Virus record (IMG/VR): IMGVR_UViG_3300037843_000180
Span: 1-21,808 of that record
Strand: one strand, 5' to 3'
DNA length: 21,808 bases
From: a virus
Of this stretch, positions 15,521-21,808 are shown in pieces. Under the pieces are notes generated by a model. The model searched no databases and had not been told where the DNA came from. It saw nothing but the letters and a program-made list of their open reading frames with translations. The translations under genes were made by a program, and so were the position numbers. Numbering within the stretch: the stretch's first letter is position 1; each line of letters starts with the position of its first letter.

Positions 15521-16207
15521 TTAATCTTCTCTCGCTACACCTAGATTTTCCATATCAGCATATGAATCTTGATGCATACCGTCTGCAACTTTCTTTAACT
15601 GTATAATTATCCCAAGAATATCTTTTTCTATCATTATCTTGAAATCAATATCCATAAACTTAAATGGAACTCCTGAATAAGTAGCCAAAAGTACCTTCAT
15701 ACCGGGTTTGATAATAGTGATTCCCACTGTACTGATCGCCAGAACATCCCCTGAGTCTGTGTTTCGTTGACTAGTATCTGGAATAATAATCGTCCCCCCA
15801 CGACCTTTACATTGTTCACATAATTGAAAACCATATGTCTTACGACCATCGGATTCTCCTACAGAGCATGTAGGGCATGGTACTTCTGAGATACCATTAA
15901 AAGAGACCTTTTTACCTTGACAACGACCACATGGAAGTTCTGTATGTCCCTTACCATTACATGCAGTACAATCATATTTACTTTTGTGTCCATCCACTTT
16001 TACTAAGACCCGTCCATCGCCACCGAAGATAGGTTGGATCATATATTCATCTTTGATGTTAGCCCAATTATCTTTCTCCCTTAACATATGTTCTTTTTCC
16101 ATACGAGCAAAATAACTTTTCTTCTTATTTTCAGCTTTTATAGTCTGAGATTGCCTTATGTAATAATCTGGTTCACTATGGGTTTCCTGTGGTTTTTGTG
16201 GATTCAT
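15521..16207 (-). CDS. GroES-like co-chaperonin with DnaJ-type zinc finger in the mobile-loop position
   Basis: A 228-residue protein with AAGGACA ahead of its ATG. Residues 1-55 are a charged, probably helical extension. Residues 56-74 (MIQPIFGGDGRVLVKVDGH) match the first GroES strands (IRPL-x-DRVLVK). Residues 80-137 hold four Cys pairs in DnaJ order: CTACNGKG, CGRCQGKK, CPTCSVGE, CEQCKGRG (C80/83, 93/96, 111/114, 130/133), enough for two zinc sites. GroES then resumes with GGTIIIPDTSQ (137-147), SGDVLAIS (152-159), KPGMKVLLATYSGVPFKF (167-184) and IMIEKDILGIIIQL (191-204). In GroES the GGIII-type segment is the GroEL-binding mobile loop, so the finger is inserted in or next to that loop. 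The roof hairpin between GDVLAIS and KPGMKV is very short, as is known for T4 gp31. Likely role: work with host GroEL in folding phage proteins, the finger perhaps binding clients. The fusion and its roles are my inference. Confidence 0.8.
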   Translation of the reverse strand: MNPQKPQETHSEPDYYIRQSQTIKAENKKKSYFARMEKEHMLREKDNWANIKDEYMIQPIFGGDGRVLVKVDGHKSKYDCTACNGKGHTELPCGRCQGKKVSFNGISEVPCPTCSVGESDGRKTYGFQLCEQCKGRGGTIIIPDTSQRNTDSGDVLAISTVGITIIKPGMKVLLATYSGVPFKFMDIDFKIMIEKDILGIIIQLKKVADGMHQDSYADMENLGVARED

Positions 16208-17387
16208 AATATATTTGTCCTTTCAAATCTATTTTCTCTGCTATAAGACCAGCAGATTTTAAAATTGTTATTACTTGTAATAACTGATCTGTTGTTGCAT
16301 CACGATACATAAACCTAACAATAGATTTATAATATGCCATACCAACAGAATCAATATAAGTTAGTAGCTTTGCCTGTATCGAAGCTATCGGACTTTCCCC
16401 AACACTCCTGAAAACAATATCAACTTTATCTCTGATTCCTTCAACATAGCTAATAGCTCTTTGTAAGTGATCTCTTGTGATTGTGAAACTATCTGACTCA
16501 GAAATACTGGTTGTAATGGCCGTTTTGATAATATGAGAGGAGATTCTGGATTTAAAGTTCTGACTAGCATCACTATCATTATCCCTGCGTCTGTTATGGG
16601 CTTCGTAGACTTTTTCCCAAAGTTTCGCTGCTTGGTCATCTATAGTCAATTCTCCTTGCAAGTTACTAATATGTTTTAAATCATTGATAAGATCATCCTT
16701 TAATTTGGATATATTTTGTTTTGGAGCGCCAAAGTTATTCTTTACTAATTGATATTTATCTGTAGCATAGACAAAAATAGTACGAGCAGTGAAACCGCCA
16801 GTAATAGGTGCCAACCTGTCCTTAGATAAGGAGCGCACATAATCAGGAACACACCCACCAAGTAAACTAACAGACATATCTTCAATGGCATGTTTTCCCT
16901 TATTCTTTGTCTTATATTCAAACTTATTCTGATCCCACCATGCACATAACAAACTGTGCATGTTATCATAATTTTGAAGAAATACAGCTAATTCTGGAGC
17001 GATAATACATGTTGTATGATCTTTTAGAATGTTTGTTGTTATAATCTGCCCTACTTTTAAATTTACTGTACTAAAACCTTCCGATAACTCTTCAAGTATT
17101 TCTTGTGGTGTATGCCAATCTTTAATATAATTGACACACTTAGCATTAAAGGCTAGGTCATATCCTCTAGATATAGCTTCACCTTTGCCAATTCCAGGTG
17201 GTCCAACAAGAATGATGTATTGGTTAGGAAAAAATTTAATTCCTCTGTACCAGATATAACAATTACGTTTTATTGTAGAAGATAAAGTTGATATTCCTGA
17301 CCATAATAACCATTCCTTTGGACTTTCCATATTGTCACAATAATCCATAAAAGAATCAAGCCAACTCTTTCCAAGCAATCTGGCCAC
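16176..17387 (-). CDS. DUF3987-like P-loop ATPase, probable replication helicase
   Basis: A 403-residue protein. The start is a GTG with AGAGG five bases upstream; no better ATG gives the intact N-terminus. Walker A is GPPGIGKGE at 62-70 (K68), a Walker B-like strand CIIAPELAVFL lies at 127-137 (E132), and GGFTARTIFVYA at 197-208 has the arginine (R202) typical of DUF3987-like proteins. An N-terminal WLLWSGISTLSSTIKR segment is also typical of that group, which is often found as a helicase-like partner of phage or plasmid primases. The C-terminal part (residues 310-400) looks like a winged-helix domain (QVITILKSAGLIAEK). No separate primase is visible in the window. It overlaps the GroES-like gene by 32 bases and lies 12 bases after the MazG-like gene. 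Confidence 0.7.
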   Translation of the reverse strand: MARLLGKSWLDSFMDYCDNMESPKEWLLWSGISTLSSTIKRNCYIWYRGIKFFPNQYIILVGPPGIGKGEAISRGYDLAFNAKCVNYIKDWHTPQEILEELSEGFSTVNLKVGQIITTNILKDHTTCIIAPELAVFLQNYDNMHSLLCAWWDQNKFEYKTKNKGKHAIEDMSVSLLGGCVPDYVRSLSKDRLAPITGGFTARTIFVYATDKYQLVKNNFGAPKQNISKLKDDLINDLKHISNLQGELTIDDQAAKLWEKVYEAHNRRRDNDSDASQNFKSRISSHIIKTAITTSISESDSFTITRDHLQRAISYVEGIRDKVDIVFRSVGESPIASIQAKLLTYIDSVGMAYYKSIVRFMYRDATTDQLLQVITILKSAGLIAEKIDLKGQIYYESTKTTGNP

Positions 17388-17399
17388 AAAAGCCTCTTC

Positions 17400-17756
17400 T
17401 TATGATTTTTTATTACCATGACGATATGGACGAGCAGAATTATATTCCATTTTCAGTCTAATAGCTTCCATTAGATTTATTTTAAAATAACCACAGTAAT
17501 GGAATAATCTAATGGCAAGATCTGCAAGTTCTATTGGAATACCTTCTGGTTTTATATGTCCTTGGTCATAATATGTTTCATTGTAGTCATGATGCTTACG
17601 ATATTCCTCATATGCTTCCGACAATTCTGTATGCATTAAAGCAATGGCATCTGAAAAAGTTATTGTTGTATCATGCCACCCTTTATCTGCGGCCCTTTTT
17701 GTACATAACTCTATTAATTCTTTTACACCGTAGTCATCATCGTAGATTTGTTGCAT
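17400..17756 (-). CDS. MazG-like nucleoside triphosphate pyrophosphohydrolase
   Basis: A 118-residue all-helical protein with the MazG family metal motif: ELSE at 44-47 within MHTELSEAYEEYR and ELAD at 76-79 within IPIELADLAIRLFHYCGYF. The C-terminal K-x-x-YN-x-x-RPYRHG (102-114) is also characteristic. Such enzymes hydrolyse NTPs or dNTPs to monophosphate and pyrophosphate with Mg2+; in phages they may clean the nucleotide pool or lower ppGpp. The start has AAGGAGC 11 bases upstream. It overlaps the polymerase gene by 34 bases, so it belongs to the replication operon. Substrate preference cannot be read from sequence. Confidence 0.8.
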   Translation of the reverse strand: MQQIYDDDYGVKELIELCTKRAADKGWHDTTITFSDAIALMHTELSEAYEEYRKHHDYNETYYDQGHIKPEGIPIELADLAIRLFHYCGYFKINLMEAIRLKMEYNSARPYRHGNKKS

Positions 17757-19213
17757 CTTGGATATAGCTCCTTTACCTTTCTATAAGTCTCAATAAGACA
17801 ATCTTCCGTATATACTTTCATCTTTTCCTTATGTAGCCAATCATATCCAATCATACCCTCTATCGGAATCTCTATCTGCACTCCGTTATGGAATGTAATA
17901 ACTCTCTTAAATGCTTTTGCAGTATTGGCAAAAACTCTTCGTAACTCTGACTCATTATCTGGTAATTCTTGACACAAGCTGTCATGTCCGTCCTGTAATA
18001 TATAATTATGACATTTCTCAAGTTCGCAGACTGCAAGACCTGTATTGTCACCCACTGTACTTTGGGGGATATAAGAATATGCTTCATTAAATATTGAGTA
18101 ATTCTTTTCACCACTGCGTAGGCCAAGAAATTGTCTTTCCCTTCCCAACGGAGTAACAAGTTTGTGTAAGGAACTGGCGAGACATTCTTGGATATATTTA
18201 TGGTACACTCGTTTAACATTAGGATCAATCCGATCTATGGTAGCAAGGATGTTTTTACATGTCTCTATTGGTACTGTAAAACCACCTTCGGCAGCCAGTG
18301 ATTCACTTAGACGTGTTGGCTGCATACCATAATTATTGGCATGACGCCCTTTCTTACCCATATAATATTGCATCTCGGCAGTATATACCTGTTCTGGGGT
18401 ATATAGACCACCTTCGTTATTACGTGCTCTTTTTAAATCATCAACGCTTATATTGAAGATCTGACTTGCAAACTTATAATGTCTGTTAACACCACGTCTC
18501 ATTTCATCTAGAGCCGTTGTGTTATTAGACAATGCCTGTACAGGCCAATCTTCGGCACTTATTTGGTCTACGAAGAAAAATATTCTATTTTTACGCGCAA
18601 TGATACATTCTTTCCATAAACTAGAAAGGCGGCCTCTTGAGGGAAAATTCTGAGCATTTCCTCCAAGGCCAAAGATACTTTTTTTACTACCTCTTCTTCC
18701 TGTAAGGGTAGCGGCAACGTTGTAGTTACTGAAGTAGATGTCCTTGAATAAACGTGCATTTAGATACCTATTTCTAAAAGTGATGGCTTCTTTTATTTCC
18801 AACAACTTCTTTATGCCGTCGCCAGCACCCTGCGACGGCCAACGAGTAGGATCTGCTAATAATTTCACAAGCGCAAGTTTAGCAACACTGTCAACAAGTT
18901 CATATTCATCTGTTTCTTCATCCTTTTTGCGTATTTTCGGGACGTTGTAACCTAGTGATTTCAATGATTCTAATAATTTTTGTGTAGAGTTAACATTTAG
19001 AGAGTTCTTATCCCCCGGATTATTGTTTGCGCCGATGTAAACTGGAAAACCCCACATATTTGTGAGAAAGACACAATTATCGTCTAGTTCTTTTTGTACA
19101 TGAACACGGACTTGTTCCTTCTTTGGAACATCTATCATCAATCCTCTTAAATCAATCCTATGAAAATGGTAAGCTAATTCATGTTCATAAGTAGATGTTA
19201 TAAGGTTTTGCAT
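17723..19213 (-). CDS. polA: DNA polymerase I (family A), polymerase-domain subunit of a split enzyme
   Basis: A 496-residue protein that covers only the polymerase part. The start (TYEHELAYHFHRIDLRGLMID) corresponds to the region just after the exonuclease domain in whole PolA (M-x-x-x-G-x-x-ID). Motif A is VDQISAEDW with D216 and E221 at the usual spacing. Motif B is GKKGRHANNYGM (286-297), with K287, H291 and Y295 at positions usually R, K and F/Y. Motif C is DGHDSL (408-413), with HDS in place of the common HDE. The catalytic Asp pair (D216, D411) is kept. The ATG has a perfect AAGGAGGT a few bases upstream, inside the HNH gene, so this part is translated on its own. The 3'-5' exonuclease is encoded at 20025-21128; the two probably work together. 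TGRRGSKKSIFGLGGNAQNFP (quoted loosely, 171-191) matches the PolA TGR...LQN-P region. Confidence 0.85.
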   Translation of the reverse strand: MQNLITSTYEHELAYHFHRIDLRGLMIDVPKKEQVRVHVQKELDDNCVFLTNMWGFPVYIGANNNPGDKNSLNVNSTQKLLESLKSLGYNVPKIRKKDEETDEYELVDSVAKLALVKLLADPTRWPSQGAGDGIKKLLEIKEAITFRNRYLNARLFKDIYFSNYNVAATLTGRRGSKKSIFGLGGNAQNFPSRGRLSSLWKECIIARKNRIFFFVDQISAEDWPVQALSNNTTALDEMRRGVNRHYKFASQIFNISVDDLKRARNNEGGLYTPEQVYTAEMQYYMGKKGRHANNYGMQPTRLSESLAAEGGFTVPIETCKNILATIDRIDPNVKRVYHKYIQECLASSLHKLVTPLGRERQFLGLRSGEKNYSIFNEAYSYIPQSTVGDNTGLAVCELEKCHNYILQDGHDSLCQELPDNESELRRVFANTAKAFKRVITFHNGVQIEIPIEGMIGYDWLHKEKMKVYTEDCLIETYRKVKELYPRCNKSTMMTTV

Positions 19214-19611
19214 TGTACCTCCTTATAATATCTTTTTCTATAAGCTAATCTACATTTTTTACATCTTCTTTTACCTTTTTCATATAAAATATTATCATCT
19301 ATAATTTGATGACCATTTTTGCATATTTCATGATTAGCTCTTAAATTGTTTTTAGTTGTCAATAATTCAAGATGTTCAAATTTGACACATAGTTTATTAT
19401 GGCATTTATGATGTGGTTCATAGTTTGATATTACTTCTTTTCCAGAATGTAGTTCATACGAAAATACATGAACACCTATAGGTTTTCTTCTACCCATTAT
19501 CCAACCATAACCAGAATTATTTTTTCCTGCTGTCCATATAATACAATCTCCATCATTTTCTAAGTGGGATAAAAATCTATCAATAATATTGGTATTATAT
19601 GGTCTTGTCAT
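19198..19611 (-). CDS. HNH homing-type endonuclease
   Basis: A 137-residue protein with an AP2/HNH_3-like layout: CIIWTAGKNNSGYGWIMGRR near 23-42, VHVFSYELHSGKE at 47-59, and the HNH core HHKCHNKLCVKFEHLEL at 67-83 (H67/H68, N72, H80). A C-terminal zinc-binding set C97, H101, C117, C120 (CKNGH ... CKKC) is common in phage members of this group. Such enzymes nick or cut DNA in intergenic or conserved gene sites and spread by gene conversion. It has CGGAGG before its ATG and overlaps the polymerase start by 16 bases, carrying the polymerase ribosome site in its 3' end. It lies between the two halves of the DNA polymerase, a classic target for homing enzymes. It is even more AT-rich than its neighbours, which fits later arrival. 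Confidence 0.85.
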   Translation of the reverse strand: MTRPYNTNIIDRFLSHLENDGDCIIWTAGKNNSGYGWIMGRRKPIGVHVFSYELHSGKEVISNYEPHHKCHNKLCVKFEHLELLTTKNNLRANHEICKNGHQIIDDNILYEKGKRRCKKCRLAYRKRYYKEVQCKTL

Positions 19612-19862
19612 TATGCCTCCGGTGCATTAGTCTCTGGTGGCTCCATTACCATAAAACCATTAATAGGCTTATCTGCATCAAAAGGAAAATCAGCTTCAAG
19701 AACTAGAGTATCTGGAATTTTAATAGCTACTCCACGATTTTGTGTCATGGCCTTGCCCCCTAGAATACGATTCTCATTAACTTCTTTGATGGTATATATA
19801 ACACCATTAAGAAAGATTTTTTTTCCTATTAATAATTTATTACCAAGAATATCTTTTGCCAT
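19611..19862 (-). CDS. Small protein of unknown function
   Basis: An 83-residue protein with a strong AAAGGAG ribosome site and a stop adjoining the HNH start. It is predicted to have several short strands (LLIGKKIFLNGVIYTIKEVN, then VAIKIPDTLVLEADFPFD), which suggests a small SH3- or OB-like barrel, and a disordered acidic end (VMEPPETNAPEA). No family recognised. Its place between the two polymerase halves is notable: it may be a resident gene, or part of the inserted segment with the HNH gene. Confidence 0.6.
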   Translation of the reverse strand: MAKDILGNKLLIGKKIFLNGVIYTIKEVNENRILGGKAMTQNRGVAIKIPDTLVLEADFPFDADKPINGFMVMEPPETNAPEA

Positions 19863-19879
19863 TGTTAGCTCCTTTTGTT

Positions 19880-20047
19880 TTATAATACATTTATTTTACG
19901 ATAATCATGTTTTTCATTATTATGCTTCATACAATCATCTATTGTCTTAAACAATAGAATCTCTTTATGTAAATGACAAGCGGCTCTATATCCTTTTGGT
20001 AGGATATACGGTGGTACATAATCACTATCTAAGCCACGGTCTATCAT
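19880..20047 (-). CDS. Small Cys/His-containing orphan protein
   Basis: A 55-residue reading from the ATG at 20047, which has a weak AGAAGAAGA ribosome site. An upstream in-frame ATG at 20080 would give 66 residues but has no ribosome site and overlaps the exonuclease gene more deeply. The segment GYRAACHLHKEILLFKTIDD followed by CMKHNNEKHDY places C and H residues as C-x-H ... C-x-x-H ... H, which could bind one zinc ion. The N-terminal part has DYVPPYILPKG. No family recognised. It follows the exonuclease gene with a 23-base overlap, as expected in a compact operon, but its small size leaves doubt. Confidence 0.5.
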   Translation of the reverse strand: MIDRGLDSDYVPPYILPKGYRAACHLHKEILLFKTIDDCMKHNNEKHDYRKINVL

Positions 20048-21128
20048 TAAATTCTTCTTCTTGCCTTTCATAGATTTCATAAGTCACAGCAGCGTCCTTT
20101 GCGTTATAAATCATAAATTTTGACTTATATTTTACATTGAAATTTTTTCCTTCGTCCTTATAATAAGGCTCCCTAGTGTACTGTCGTGTTTGAAAATGTA
20201 AGGCGTGTTTGAGGGAAGGCCATAGTATGTGATGTCGTATAAGGGTATCCATGCATCGTTTGAGACATAATGAAAATCCGAGTGCTTCCAAATAATGGGA
20301 ATCAAATAGAAAGTAATTCTGACCAATCTGAGGCACTTTCGTAAGAATCTCATTTAACAACCTCCAAATCTGACAACACTGATCTTCATCATAATCCCAT
20401 AAACTAAAACTCATAGCATCTAATGCTGACTTAGCCAGTGCAATAGTATAAGGATACCCACAATTAATCCCATGATAAAAACTATTTTTCCGTGGTCTAA
20501 TGGTTTCAATATCAACAGATACCAAAGATAAGGACAGGCAATCATGAAGATAACTAATAAGATCAGGGTAAAGAGGTTCGACTGCAAGATTGCGTCTAGG
20601 TAATGGATTAATTGTTCCATATTTCTTCCAATAATCAAATTCCTCTTTTACATGTCCAAAATCTATAAATGCCTGTATTTCATTATAATCCCAGTTACGT
20701 GTAACCCAATCTGGAGGATGGCTCCCTATTATATAATGAGGGTATGAAAGGTATTTAGATTTTAATAGAGAGCCAGCCCATTTTATCAAACTGCTATTCT
20801 TTTCTTTCGCTTGTGTTGTCTCAGGAACGAGATAATTAAGAATCTCATCACTGAGTGGTACTATAAAAGTAGGTCTATAACGATCCAATTCGGATAACAA
20901 AGCACTGAGTACATTCGGTGCGTCATATGTAGCCCCTAGACATGGACGAAGGCTTCTGATATAAGTGTCCCTGTTAAGATCGAGTCCGCCTAGTTTCCAT
21001 GTTTTCTTAAAATTCCAGCCATAGCCACCGCTAAGAACAACTCCATCTTGGGCATCGTTGTTATATGGAGCATCAACAAGAACCCAGATAGGATTTGTTG
21101 TATAACCGAAATCTTTTATAACGGACAT
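20025..21128 (-). CDS. UDG-like domain fused to 3'-5' exonuclease (exonuclease subunit of split DNA polymerase)
   Basis: A 367-residue protein starting in a TAATG overlap with the upstream gene. The C-terminal half is a DEDD 3'-5' exonuclease: VSVDIET at 203-209 (D206, E208), GQNYFLFDSHYL at 269-280 (N271, D276) and YNAKDAAVTYEIY at 341-353 (Y341, D345), the order and spacing of PolA proofreading domains. The N-terminal half resembles family 4/5-type uracil-DNA glycosylases: VLVDAPYNNDAQDG at 16-29, GLDLNRDTYIRSLRPC at 48-63 and GSHPPDWV at 135-142. A UDG-like, exonuclease, polymerase order is known in phage SPO1-type DNA polymerases. Here the protein stops right after the exonuclease, and the polymerase part is a separate gene about 0.8 kb downstream. 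Whether the UDG-like domain is active is unclear. Confidence 0.75.
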   Translation of the reverse strand: MSVIKDFGYTTNPIWVLVDAPYNNDAQDGVVLSGGYGWNFKKTWKLGGLDLNRDTYIRSLRPCLGATYDAPNVLSALLSELDRYRPTFIVPLSDEILNYLVPETTQAKEKNSSLIKWAGSLLKSKYLSYPHYIIGSHPPDWVTRNWDYNEIQAFIDFGHVKEEFDYWKKYGTINPLPRRNLAVEPLYPDLISYLHDCLSLSLVSVDIETIRPRKNSFYHGINCGYPYTIALAKSALDAMSFSLWDYDEDQCCQIWRLLNEILTKVPQIGQNYFLFDSHYLEALGFSLCLKRCMDTLIRHHILWPSLKHALHFQTRQYTREPYYKDEGKNFNVKYKSKFMIYNAKDAAVTYEIYERQEEEFNDRPWLR

Positions 21129-21466
21129 TATTTCTTCTCTGAGTGCTGTATTGAGTTTCTTTCCTCAATTAAATATCCCTTATACATTCTATACCAAGCA
21201 ACCATCATAAAATTACAAAGAAGAGCATCTAAATCTTCTTGTTTTCTAGTTTCTGCAAAAAGAGCCGCATGTCTTAAGGCATGGGATAATCTCATTTCAG
21301 CAAATTCACTGTTCCCCCTTTTCCATTTAAATCTACCATGTTTTTGTCTACCAAAATAAAATCTTCTAGCTGCTGCTACTAAGCCAGCAAAAGGAAGATC
21401 ATTCCAATCTTCATTTAATTCCGATGACGTTGCTCCAGAATCATGTTTAATAACTTTTCCTTCCAC
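21128..21466 (-). CDS. dATP/dGTP diphosphohydrolase N-terminal-like domain protein
   Basis: A 112-residue helical protein starting with GTG, with AAAGGAGT upstream (21471-21478). The pattern LVAAARRFYFGRQKHGRF at 29-46 followed by KWKRG, then ALRHAALFAE at 63-72 and DALLCNFMMVAWYRMYKG at 80-97, resembles the domain annotated in phages as dATP/dGTP diphosphohydrolase N-terminal (also seen as DUF5664). It has the expected sequence of a KYG-x-x-NW-like turn, an RH helix and a final helix, although the NW here reads FKW and the HLAHA-like segment is LDALLCNF. The changes in usual metal-binding acids make activity doubtful. The TAATG overlap with the exonuclease gene puts it at the head of the replication operon. 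Confidence 0.45.
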   Translation of the reverse strand: MEGKVIKHDSGATSSELNEDWNDLPFAGLVAAARRFYFGRQKHGRFKWKRGNSEFAEMRLSHALRHAALFAETRKQEDLDALLCNFMMVAWYRMYKGYLIEERNSIQHSEKK

Positions 21467-21487
21467 TATGACTCCTTTTATAAAAAA

Positions 21488-21576
21488 TGGTGCTAGTGAC
21501 GGGAATTGAACCCGTATGACTTATTATCGTCGGTGGATTTTAAGTCCACTGTGTATGCCAATTCCACCACACTAGC
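21488..21576 (-). tRNA. tRNA-Leu (anticodon UAA)
   Basis: On the - strand the sequence folds as a complete class II tRNA. The acceptor arms are GCTAGTG (21576-21570) and CACTAGC, all seven pairs Watson-Crick, then discriminator A and an encoded CCA (21488-21490 as TGG on +). The D-arm region is TGGTGGAATTGGCATACAC. The anticodon stem GTGGA/TCCAC encloses loop CTTAAAA with anticodon TAA. A long variable arm has a short GAC/GTC stem, and the T-arm is ACGGG TTCAATT CCCGT. It reads UUA (and possibly UUG), codons that are frequent in these AT-rich genes. It lies between the right-edge gene and the replication operon, transcribed in the same direction. Confidence 0.95.
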
Positions 21577-21587
21577 ACCTGTTAAAG

Positions 21588-21808
21588 TTATTGAGTTTTC
21601 TTACCAATTAAATCCGTCAAATGACGAATATCAGGAAATCTCGTATTACAACCCTGAATAGCACAACGGATTTGTTTTACTTCATTACGTTCGATACCAT
21701 CATAGACAGTGGTAATTAATTCTGCTTCTAGTACTTTACCAAGCAGAGGACCACTGTACTGAGCACCGTCATAATAGTCTGGAGCATCAGCATGTTTAGT
21801 AGCATCTT
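21588..21808 (-). CDS. Unknown protein, C-terminal fragment (5' partial)
   Basis: An open frame enters from the right edge on the - strand (first full codon at 21806) and ends with TAA at 21588-21590, giving 72 residues. The readable part starts DATKHADAPDYYDGAQYSG and ends with a stretch containing RCAIQGCNTRFPDIRH and a tail LTDLIGKKTQ. The C-x4-C-x8-H arrangement might bind a metal, but the evidence is thin. Codon use and a good stop just before the tRNA gene support a real gene. No family recognised. Confidence 0.6.
   Translation of the reverse strand, partial: DATKHADAPDYYDGAQYSGPLLGKVLEAELITTVYDGIERNEVKQIRCAIQGCNTRFPDIRHLTDLIGKKTQ

Noticed and set aside
19214-20024. Group I intron or intein separating the polymerase halves
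   Set aside because: Both flanking genes have their own start or stop signals, the polymerase has a perfect ribosome site, and two extra small genes lie in the gap. I saw no intein ends. RNA-level splicing cannot be fully excluded without data.
20420-20638. Small hydrophobic - strand frame (possible holin) within the exonuclease gene
   Set aside because: It is in another frame of the same strand inside conserved exonuclease sequence. Membrane-like composition is expected for shifted frames in AT-rich DNA, and there is no ribosome site.

Overview
This window looks like part of a tailed bacteriophage genome. It is AT-rich and tightly packed, with genes overlapping or separated by a few bases, and it is cut at both ends: the first gene enters from the left edge and the last runs off the right edge. 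The gene set (a tail-hub-like protein, a head-tail adaptor-like protein, three large ejection-type internal proteins, a family A DNA polymerase) fits a short-tailed, podovirus-like phage. The host is not shown directly. Several late proteins carry Sec signal peptides and cysteine-rich beta domains of a style I associate with soil or environmental Gram-negative bacteria, possibly Acidobacteriota, but that is a weak inference. Terminase, portal and major capsid genes are not in the window.

The left two thirds (1-15099, + strand) is the late or virion module. It runs in this order: cysteine-rich tail fibre or adhesin-like proteins (1-4156), a tail-hub-like protein (4175-5515), small structural proteins (5517-6898), an adaptor-like protein (6899-7696), and three proteins with the look of DNA-ejection proteins (7698-11716). 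A 78-residue orphan follows, then a PurD-like ATP-grasp ligase (11963-13240) translationally coupled to a HExxE protein (13237-13638). The module ends with two more proteins that have export signals (13589-15099).

The right third (15103-21808, - strand) is convergent and holds replication and nucleotide metabolism, plus a probable peptidoglycan-active protein at its 3' end. In transcription order (right to left) it contains an unknown 3' gene fragment, a tRNA-Leu(UAA), a dATP/dGTP diphosphohydrolase-like domain protein, a UDG-like plus 3'-5' exonuclease protein, two small orphans, an HNH endonuclease, the polymerase half of DNA polymerase I, a MazG-like pyrophosphohydrolase, a DUF3987-like ATPase, a GroES-like co-chaperonin carrying a DnaJ-type zinc finger, and the lysozyme-like protein. 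The two modules meet with a 3-bp gap, and a probable bidirectional terminator hairpin lies there.

The most striking item is the gene at 15521-16207. Its protein reads as a GroES fold whose mobile-loop position is occupied by a complete four-motif DnaJ zinc finger, and it appears to lack the GroES roof hairpin. Other notable points are a DNA polymerase split between exonuclease and polymerase domains around an HNH gene, unusual polymerase motif residues, a long hairpin in the ATP-grasp gene that pairs fully only as sense RNA, and Sec signals on virion-like proteins. No stretch over 300 bases lacks a gene, and I saw no CRISPR array, insertion sequence, integrase or convincing promoter.
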